From: Dietzia lutea
GTDB taxonomy: Bacteria; Actinomycetota; Actinomycetes; Mycobacteriales; Mycobacteriaceae
DNA length: 64,000 bases
NCBI RefSeq assembly: GCF_003096075.1
Contig: NZ_CP015449.1
Span: 1-64,000, forward strand
Direction: 5' to 3'
Positions 58,250-64,000 of this stretch are shown piece by piece. The position numbers were made by a program, and so were the translations under genes. Within the stretch, counting starts at the first letter, position 1, and each line of letters opens with the position of its first letter. Under the pieces are notes generated by a model. That model did no database searches. It was given only the letters and a program-made list of their open reading frames with translations, and had not been told where the DNA came from.

Positions 58250-60564
58250 TCGGCCGCGAGGCGGTCCACCCGGGGCCGGTCGCTGCCCTGTGGCAGCGGG
58301 TCCGGGGAGCGGACGCCCTCCACGCCAACGCGAACGCCCTGATCGTCAGTACCGCGGTCACGTCCGTCGCCGGTCTGGCTTTCTGGGCGCTGGCCGCCCG
58401 TTGGCTGCCGGCCGACTCCGTCGGCATCGGCACCGCGCTCGTCTCCGTCCTCACTCTGCTCGCCAATCTGGCGACGCTGGGACTGCGGAACGGGATGGTG
58501 CGGTTCCTCCCGGAGGCCGGCGCGTCCACCCGGCGCGTCATCATGACGAGTTGCCTGAGCTGCGCACTCGCGGCGCTGGCGCTGTCCGCGGTCTTCCTCG
58601 TCGGCCAGCCGCTCTGGGCGGGCCGGCTGGCGTTCCTGCGCGACGACGCGGTGGCCGTCGCGGCCTTCGCGGGCTCCACTGTCGTGTGGGTGCTGTTCGT
58701 CCTGCAGGATCACGTGCTGATCGGCCTGCGGAAGAGCGTCTGGGTACCGGTCAAGAACCTGGCCTACTCCCTGGGCAAGATCGCCGCCCTGCCGCTGGTG
58801 GCCACGTTGTCGGCCTGGGCGGTGCTCGGCGCGACGGTGCTGCCGGCGGTCCTCGCCGTCGTGGGCGTGGGCGTTCTGGTGATGGCACTGACGCGGGACG
58901 GGGGCGCGCCACGGGAACACAGACCGCCGATGTCGGTGGGCCAGCTGGTCCGATTCGCCGCCGCCGACCAGATCGCCTGGCTGGTCTGGGTCGCCACACC
59001 GCACGTGCTCACCCTCATCGTGCTGCACGTGAAGGGCCCCGAGGCCAGCGCCTACTACTACATGGCGAACATGATCGGCTATTCGCTCTATCTCGTCACC
59101 AGCAACATCGGCAGCGCGCTCATCGCCGAGTCGGCCCATGACCCGGTCCGGGCCGCTTCGCACGCCCGAACCGCCCTCGCCCACAGTGTCCGGCTGGTAT
59201 TCCCGCTGGCGATCGTCGGGGTGCTCGTCGGCCCGTTCGCGCTGCGGATCATGGGAGAGGACTACGCCGCCCACGCGAGCGTGGCGATGCAGCTGATCAT
59301 CTTGTCCGCGCTCCCGCAGACGATCGTCGGCATCAGCGTGAACACCGCTCGGGTGCGCCGCGAGATGTCCACGGTGGTGGTGACCTACGTCTTCCTCGCC
59401 GCCACGATCTGGGGAGGTAGCTGGATCACCCTGCAGTGGTGGGGCGTGACGGGCGTGGGGGCCACGATCCTCGTGGCGCAGTCGGCCGCTGCGCTCGGCC
59501 TGGTCCTGACGGGCCGCACCGGCCTGATATCGGGCGCGCCGACCGCCGACTCGGTATGGGCGGCGGTGGCCTCATTGTCGCTGGCCGCCCGCCGCAGCAG
59601 ATCCCGGCGCGACCAGCGCCGGCTTCTGCATCCGGTGCTGGAGGCCTGCGCTGTCCCGGACGCGGTGGAGACCCGCACCCTCGGTAGTGACTCGGACTCA
59701 CTCGTCACGGCGGTGTCCGGACAGGCGGGGGACTTCGTGCTCAAGATCGCCACGACAACCGCCGCGGATCGGAACCTGGCGCGGCACGCGGAGACCGTCG
59801 GCGAGTTGCATCTCCTGTGCGACGCCGCTGTCACCGAGCTGGTCCCCATCGTCGTCGATCGGGTGACCGTCGACGGGCGGACCGTCGTCCGCGAGACCCT
59901 CCTGCCCGGGAAGACGCCCACAACCGACCCCGGCCCCGTCGCCGCGGCCGCGATCACCCGGCTGCACACGCGCACCGCACGGTCGGTGTTGGTGACCTCC
60001 GAGCTGGCGGAGCAGTGGATCGACCTCCCCGCCGCCGCCGTGGCGGGCCTGGACGTCGGCGACCGACACCGGGCGGCGGTGGACCGTATCGCCTCGTACC
60101 TCCGCGACGGGCTCATCGGCCGGACGATCACGGTGAGCTGGACGCACGGGGACTACTGGCCCGGGAACGTCCTGGTCTCTGGTGAACCGCCCCACCGGGC
60201 CGTGACGGGGATCATCGACTGGGAGGACGCGATGGACCCCGGCCTCCCCGACGCCGACCTGGTGCACTGGTATCTGTCGACCAGGACCTCCGACCTCGGG
60301 GCGGCCGTGTGCGCGGTTCTCGACGATCCCGGGCAGGTGGAGCGGTACTTCGCCGCAGCGGGGGTGGTGCTGCCGAACCCACAGCTCGACCCGTCGCTGG
60401 TGGTGCTCCTGGCCTGGCTCTGGCACGTCGCGCACACCCGTTCACGCTCGACCCGGAGCGGCCCCGGCCGGATCTGGACCGCCAGGAGCGTCCACCCGGT
60501 GTCGCGTCGGTTCGCCGGCGCCGCGCCCTCCATGTCAGGGGGGCCAAGTGCTCGTCACCCCTGA
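58246..60564 (+). CDS. Lipid-linked sugar flippase fused to an APH-type kinase
   Basis: A 772-residue fusion. Residues about 30-430 are a polysaccharide-export flippase with about 12 helices. Residues about 460-750 are an aminoglycoside-phosphotransferase-like kinase: likely ATP lysine Lys500 (FVLKIATT), Brenner motif HGDYWPGN (634-641) and metal-binding IDWED (657-661). No frameshift or stop separates the parts, so the fusion appears real. A kinase tied to a flippase could phosphorylate a sugar or lipid carrier. GTG start overlaps gh16 by four bases. Confidence 0.85.
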   Translation: MIGREAVHPGPVAALWQRVRGADALHANANALIVSTAVTSVAGLAFWALAARWLPADSVGIGTALVSVLTLLANLATLGLRNGMVRFLPEAGASTRRVIMTSCLSCALAALALSAVFLVGQPLWAGRLAFLRDDAVAVAAFAGSTVVWVLFVLQDHVLIGLRKSVWVPVKNLAYSLGKIAALPLVATLSAWAVLGATVLPAVLAVVGVGVLVMALTRDGGAPREHRPPMSVGQLVRFAAADQIAWLVWVATPHVLTLIVLHVKGPEASAYYYMANMIGYSLYLVTSNIGSALIAESAHDPVRAASHARTALAHSVRLVFPLAIVGVLVGPFALRIMGEDYAAHASVAMQLIILSALPQTIVGISVNTARVRREMSTVVVTYVFLAATIWGGSWITLQWWGVTGVGATILVAQSAAALGLVLTGRTGLISGAPTADSVWAAVASLSLAARRSRSRRDQRRLLHPVLEACAVPDAVETRTLGSDSDSLVTAVSGQAGDFVLKIATTTAADRNLARHAETVGELHLLCDAAVTELVPIVVDRVTVDGRTVVRETLLPGKTPTTDPGPVAAAAITRLHTRTARSVLVTSELAEQWIDLPAAAVAGLDVGDRHRAAVDRIASYLRDGLIGRTITVSWTHGDYWPGNVLVSGEPPHRAVTGIIDWEDAMDPGLPDADLVHWYLSTRTSDLGAAVCAVLDDPGQVERYFAAAGVVLPNPQLDPSLVVLLAWLWHVAHTRSRSTRSGPGRIWTARSVHPVSRRFAGAAPSMSGGPSARHP

Positions 60565-62338
60565 GATGCGGCCCAGACCCCGCGCGCACCCCCACGGCGT
60601 GACGCCGGGACGGCACCGCCGTGGTCGCTCGCGCCACGCCGCCGCCGCGCGGGGCGTGCGAGCGCAGGCGATCGCCTTGCTGTGCCTCGCGGGATCGATC
60701 CTGCTGTGGACCGTCGGTTTCGCCGGGTTCGACGCCCGCGACATGGGCGGATACGGCCTGTTGACGGGATTCAACAGTGCGGTGGTCGCCGCCCTCGTGC
60801 TCCTCCTCGGCAGCACTCTGGTGTGCATCCACCAGTCCCGCCCGGGATGGGTGGTGGGCGTCCACCTCGTCACCTACCTGGCGTTGATCCACGGGACCCC
60901 GGCGGTGCTGTACGGCAACGTCCGGTACGCGTGGTCGTTCAAACATCTCGGTGTCGTCGACTTCATCATGCGTACCGGCGCGGTCGACCCCGGCACCGAC
61001 GTCAATCCGATCTACCACAACTGGCCGGGCCTGTTCGCCGCGAGCGCGTTGGTCTCCGACCTCGCGGGAGAAGACGCCGCGCGGGCAATCGCGATCTGGG
61101 CGCCGCTGGGCTTCAACCTGATCCTGCTCGTGGTCCTGCGGTATCTGTTCCGGGGGATGAGCACCCGGCCCGCGGTCGTGTGGACTGCACTGCTGATCTA
61201 TTTCACGATGACCTGGGTCGGTCAGGACTACTTCTCTCCCCAGGCGGCCGTCTACATCCTCTACCTGGGAGCGGTCGGGCTGCTGCTCCGCGAACGACAC
61301 GGCGGCGCGGCCAGGACGGCCCTGTTCATCCTGTTGGTGGCGGCGATGGCCGTGACCCACCAGATCACGCTGGTCATCGTCGTGATGTCGATCGTCGCGC
61401 TGGTGGTGACACGGCAGACCCGTGGGTGGTACCTCCCGGTCATCGCGGCGGTCGTCATCTCCGCCTGGGCACTGACGTTCGCCCATGACTTCACCGTCAC
61501 GAACCTCGAGGACCTGGTCTCCGGCTTCGGCCGGCCCCTCGCCAACGCGGACGCCACGTTCAGCAAGTCCGACGGCGCCAGCGGGTCCCAGTTGGTGATC
61601 ATCTGGGGAGACAGGTTCACGGTGGCGATCGCGGTCGCGTTCGCCGTGCTCGGATTCCGCCGCACCCGCCGCCGGGGCACCCCCCAGTGGGCGGCCGTCG
61701 TCCTCATGGTGGTGCCGATCGCCGTCCTGGTGCAGATGTCGTTCGGTGGGGAAGCGCTACTGCGCGTCTTCCTCTTCTCCGCCCCCTTCATCGCGTTCCT
61801 CGCCGCGGAGGCGTGTGCGCCGTCGGGCTACGCCGGCGCGATCGACCGCCGGAGGATGGCGATGGCGGTCGCCGTCGTCATCCTCGTCCTCCCCGGCTTC
61901 CTACTGGGGTACTACGGCAAGGAGAGACACAACTACTTCACCGACCAGGAGATCGCCGCGGCCCGGTGGGTCGCCGACACCGCGCGACCCGGATCACTGC
62001 TGGTGGAGGGCGACGTGAACTACCCACGTCAGCTCGTGGGCGCCGAGAAGTTCGCCTACGTCCCGATCGCCTACGAACCCTCGGTCGAGCGGGTGCTGGA
62101 CGACCCCGCGACCTCGCTACACGAGTGGTTGTCCGATCCCATATACACCGACGGCTACGTGATGATCACCCGCTCCCAGAAGATCGGAGCCGAGATGGAC
62201 GGGACACTGCCCCGCGGTGCGCTCACGGAGCTCGAGGGCGAGTTGGTGACGTCGCCACTGTTCACGGTCGCCCACCGATCTCGTGACGCCACCGTCTTCA
62301 CGTTGTCCGACTACGGGGAGGAGGTGGGTCGCCGATGA
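60548..62338 (+). CDS. Large polytopic membrane protein of the exopolysaccharide locus
   Basis: A 596-residue membrane protein with a basic N-terminus (about 1-38), some 12 hydrophobic helices (about 40-460) and a soluble C-terminal domain of about 130 residues outside the membrane. It resembles GT-C type glycosyltransferases or O-antigen-polymerase-like proteins, but I see no diagnostic motif. The GTG start lies 17 bases inside the flippase gene. Candidate polymerase or sugar transferase of the locus. Confidence 0.7.
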   Translation: MLVTPEMRPRPRAHPHGVTPGRHRRGRSRHAAAARGVRAQAIALLCLAGSILLWTVGFAGFDARDMGGYGLLTGFNSAVVAALVLLLGSTLVCIHQSRPGWVVGVHLVTYLALIHGTPAVLYGNVRYAWSFKHLGVVDFIMRTGAVDPGTDVNPIYHNWPGLFAASALVSDLAGEDAARAIAIWAPLGFNLILLVVLRYLFRGMSTRPAVVWTALLIYFTMTWVGQDYFSPQAAVYILYLGAVGLLLRERHGGAARTALFILLVAAMAVTHQITLVIVVMSIVALVVTRQTRGWYLPVIAAVVISAWALTFAHDFTVTNLEDLVSGFGRPLANADATFSKSDGASGSQLVIIWGDRFTVAIAVAFAVLGFRRTRRRGTPQWAAVVLMVVPIAVLVQMSFGGEALLRVFLFSAPFIAFLAAEACAPSGYAGAIDRRRMAMAVAVVILVLPGFLLGYYGKERHNYFTDQEIAAARWVADTARPGSLLVEGDVNYPRQLVGAEKFAYVPIAYEPSVERVLDDPATSLHEWLSDPIYTDGYVMITRSQKIGAEMDGTLPRGALTELEGELVTSPLFTVAHRSRDATVFTLSDYGEEVGRR

Positions 62339-62688
62339 GTACGACGAGAACCCTCGTCGCACTGGCCGGGGCCGCGGTGGCGACGGCACTGGTGGTCCTG
62401 CCGATCATCGCCGAACCCGCGCGGCTCATCTACGTGTTGGCGTTCTGTCTCCTGGTCCCGGGAGGTGGCTGGGCCCTCCGGTGGGGCTCCGGCGACGCGG
62501 GCGACAGACTCGCGCTGGCGGTGCTCATCAGCCTGAGCGCCACCATCATCGTCGCCACGGCCATGGTGGCGACGGAGACGTGGTCGGTGGCCGGCGGGGT
62601 CGGCGTACTCGCGGTGATCGGCGCCCTCGGGTTCATCCCGATCGGCCGCGACCCGCGCCTCCCGCGTCTGCGTGTGAGCGGTCGCTGA
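62335..62688 (+). CDS. Small membrane protein
   Basis: A 117-residue protein with about four hydrophobic stretches (7-28, 31-50, 58-82, 84-100). I do not recognise its family. The ATG overlaps the preceding stop (ATGA). It is the last gene of the exopolysaccharide operon, 99 bases before tRNA-Leu. Confidence 0.7.
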   Translation: MSTTRTLVALAGAAVATALVVLPIIAEPARLIYVLAFCLLVPGGGWALRWGSGDAGDRLALAVLISLSATIIVATAMVATETWSVAGGVGVLAVIGALGFIPIGRDPRLPRLRVSGR

Positions 62689-62787
62689 TGACGCCGACCA
62701 CCGAGCGGGGACGGCACCGCGAAATAGCCCTGGCCAGCCGATTGGTATGAGCCGTTCCCTCCGTGTTAACGTATTCGAGCGTTACTC

Positions 62788-62870
62788 GGGCGAGTGGCGG
62801 AATGGCAGACGCGCTGGCTTCAGGTGCCAGTGTCCTTCGGGACGTGGGGGTTCAAGTCCCCCTTCGCCCA
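62788..62870 (+). tRNA. tRNA-Leu (anticodon CAG)
   Basis: An 83-base class II tRNA: acceptor GGGCGAG/TTCGCCC with discriminator A, anticodon stem CTGGC/GCCAG around loop TTCAGGT (anticodon CAG), a long variable arm TGTCCTTCGGGACG, and T-arm GGGGGTTCAAGTCCCCC. No encoded CCA. It marks the distal end of the exopolysaccharide insertion. Confidence 0.96.
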
Positions 62871-62878
62871 CAGCGGAT

Positions 62879-62916
62879 CAACACCCCGGATCACCGACCA
62901 GTGATCCGGGGTGTTG
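62879..62916 (+). terminator. Terminator after tRNA-Leu
   Basis: A perfect 16-bp stem (CAACACCCCGGATCAC, 62879-62894, with 62901-62916) and loop CGACCA lies eight bases after the tRNA. The run after it is only weakly T-rich. Confidence 0.75.
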
Positions 62917-63296
62917 TGCATTCTGGGCCTCGCTCCGCAGGGCCTGATGGTGGGAACCTGGAGCTATGGCATCCGTCACAAGGTCGCCGAAACCGCCTGA
63001 TCGAGATCGTTCAGCGCGCAAGGTGTCCCGTAGGCTCTCCCAGAAGTTCTTCCGGGAGACGTGGCGCCAACCCTGCCCGCCCCGGAGGGCGATGCCTTAT
63101 CGGTGGACGAAGCAGGGGTCACCATCCCACCCCGAGCCGCTTCGTGAGCTCTGTTCTCGGATCGGTGACTGGAGCGCGCACCCCGGTAGAACACGTTCCG
63201 GGGCCTGTGGACAATGAGTAGAACACCGATACACGACATGACAGGGCCGGCGCGGTCGCGCCGGCTCCGTCGCAACGCCCGGAAAAAGGATGCCCG
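62917..63296. other. Intergenic region before pntA
   Basis: No convincing gene is seen in these 380 bases; short open frames have poor codon pattern. It contains one perfect DnaA-type sequence TGTGGACAA (63206-63214) and a GC hairpin GCCGGCGC/GCGCCGGC (63246-63265) shortly before pntA. Confidence 0.5.
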
Positions 63297-64000
63297 ATGG
63301 CCTCGAGCCTTGAAGAGATCCCTGATATGACCCCGGAGACAGACCTCCGGGATACCGCAGACGCCCCGTCGGTGATCGGCGTGGTCGCCGAGTCCAACCC
63401 GGCGGAGAACCGTGTGGCCGCGACGCCTGAGACGGTCGCGAAGTTGATCGGCCTGGGCTACCGGGTCGTGGTCGAGCGGGGCGCCGGCACGCGCGCGGAG
63501 TTCGCCGACGCGGCGTACGCGGAGGCCGGCGGGGAGTTGGTCGACGGCGATTCCGCCTGGTCGGCCGATGTGGTGATGAAGGTCGCCGTCCCGACCGAGT
63601 CCGAGGTGGCCCGGGTCCGGTCCGGGGCCACGCTGGTCAGCCTTCTCGCGCCGGCGCAGAACGAGCACCTGCTCACGGTGCTGGCCGAGCGGGGCGTGAC
63701 CGCTCTGGCGATGGACGCCGTTCCGCGCATCTCCCGCGCACAGTCGATGGACGTGCTGTCGTCCATGGCCAACATCGCCGGCTACCGCGCCGTGATCGAA
63801 GCCGCCCACCATTTCGGCCGCTTTTTCACCGGGCAGGTCACGGCGGCGGGCAAGGTGCCGCCGGCCAAGGTCCTCGTCGCGGGCGCCGGCGTCGCCGGTC
63901 TCGCAGCGATCGGTGCGGCCTCGAGCCTCGGCGCGATCGTCCGCGCGACCGACCCCCGGCCCGAGGTCGCCGACCAAGTGGCATCCATCGGTGGCGAGTA
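63297..64000 (+). CDS. pntA: NAD(P) transhydrogenase subunit alpha, partial
   Basis: The first 234 residues of the alpha (PntAA-type) subunit, cut by the window end. Transhydrogenase couples hydride transfer between NADH and NADP+ to proton flow across the membrane. After a 25-residue acidic N-terminus it reads VIGVVAESNPAENRVAATPETV, with SLLAPAQN, the RISRAQSMDVLSSMANIAGYRA signature and the NAD-binding VLVAGAGVAGLAAIGAA near the end. ATG 63297 lies six bases after AAAGGA; an ATG at 63290 is out of frame. Confidence 0.93.
   Translation, partial: MASSLEEIPDMTPETDLRDTADAPSVIGVVAESNPAENRVAATPETVAKLIGLGYRVVVERGAGTRAEFADAAYAEAGGELVDGDSAWSADVVMKVAVPTESEVARVRSGATLVSLLAPAQNEHLLTVLAERGVTALAMDAVPRISRAQSMDVLSSMANIAGYRAVIEAAHHFGRFFTGQVTAAGKVPPAKVLVAGAGVAGLAAIGAASSLGAIVRATDPRPEVADQVASIGGE

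Noticed and set aside
63206-63214. Single perfect DnaA-type sequence TGTGGACAA before pntA
   Set aside because: A single nine-base match without neighbours is expected by chance in this amount of sequence.
62966-63217. Possible 83-residue gene before pntA
   Set aside because: Arg/Pro-rich composition, no ribosome site, and alternative frames are equally open.

Overview
This is a high-GC actinobacterial chromosome segment from the replication-origin region. The backbone order is that of Mycobacteriales: dnaA, oriC, dnaN, recF, a DUF721/DciA gene, gyrB, then gyrA, a DUF3566 gene, tRNA-Ile, tRNA-Ala, ppiA, rhomboid, PH-domain gene, crgA, trpG, pknB, pknA, pbpA, rodA, pstP, fhaB, fhaA and tRNA-Leu. 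An alkane monooxygenase fused to rubredoxin, followed by a TetR gene as in the alkW1-alkX arrangement of Dietzia, makes Dietzia or a close relative the most likely source. This rests on remembered family knowledge, not on a search.

Accessory blocks interrupt the backbone. (1) About 12.9 kb separates gyrB from gyrA. Its first half (7423-14163) encodes a GH114-like lipoprotein, a spherulin-4 (GH135-like) protein, a polytopic membrane protein, a PelF/Gt4C-like GT4 glycosyltransferase and a large secreted Agd3-like deacetylase. This is the set of activities used by Aspergillus to make and process galactosaminogalactan, so the block is read here as a bacterial galactosaminogalactan- or Pel-like exopolysaccharide locus. 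It is the best candidate for an undescribed system in the window. Its second half (14736-20089) is a 5-oxoproline utilisation locus: GntR regulator, NRAMP-related carrier, pxpA, a DUF1445 gene, pxpB and pxpC. (2) 23.7-39 kb holds lipid and hydrocarbon genes: an MFS carrier, an FAD-dependent dehydrogenase, three PaaI-type thioesterase paralogues, two SDRs, alkB-rubredoxin with its TetR regulator, an ABC exporter, TrpB2 and a GNAT enzyme. (3) 52.4-62.7 kb, between fhaA and tRNA-Leu, is a second exopolysaccharide locus of nine overlapping genes: two GT2 proteins, a NodB deacetylase, a FemAB/GNAT-like protein, a GH16 lipoprotein, a flippase fused to an APH-type kinase, a large membrane protein and a small membrane protein.

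The minus-strand block fhaA-fhaB-pstP-rodA-pbpA-pknA-pknB is the Ser/Thr kinase, phosphatase and cell-wall elongation operon; most junctions overlap by four bases. The window opens at the dnaA start codon and closes inside pntA (NAD(P) transhydrogenase alpha). Notable non-coding features are the dnaA-dnaN origin, a second dense group of DnaA-box-like sites at 40.9-41.25 kb, a structured leader before the deacetylase gene, a palindrome over the alkB promoter, and several start codons placed as if transcripts were leaderless.
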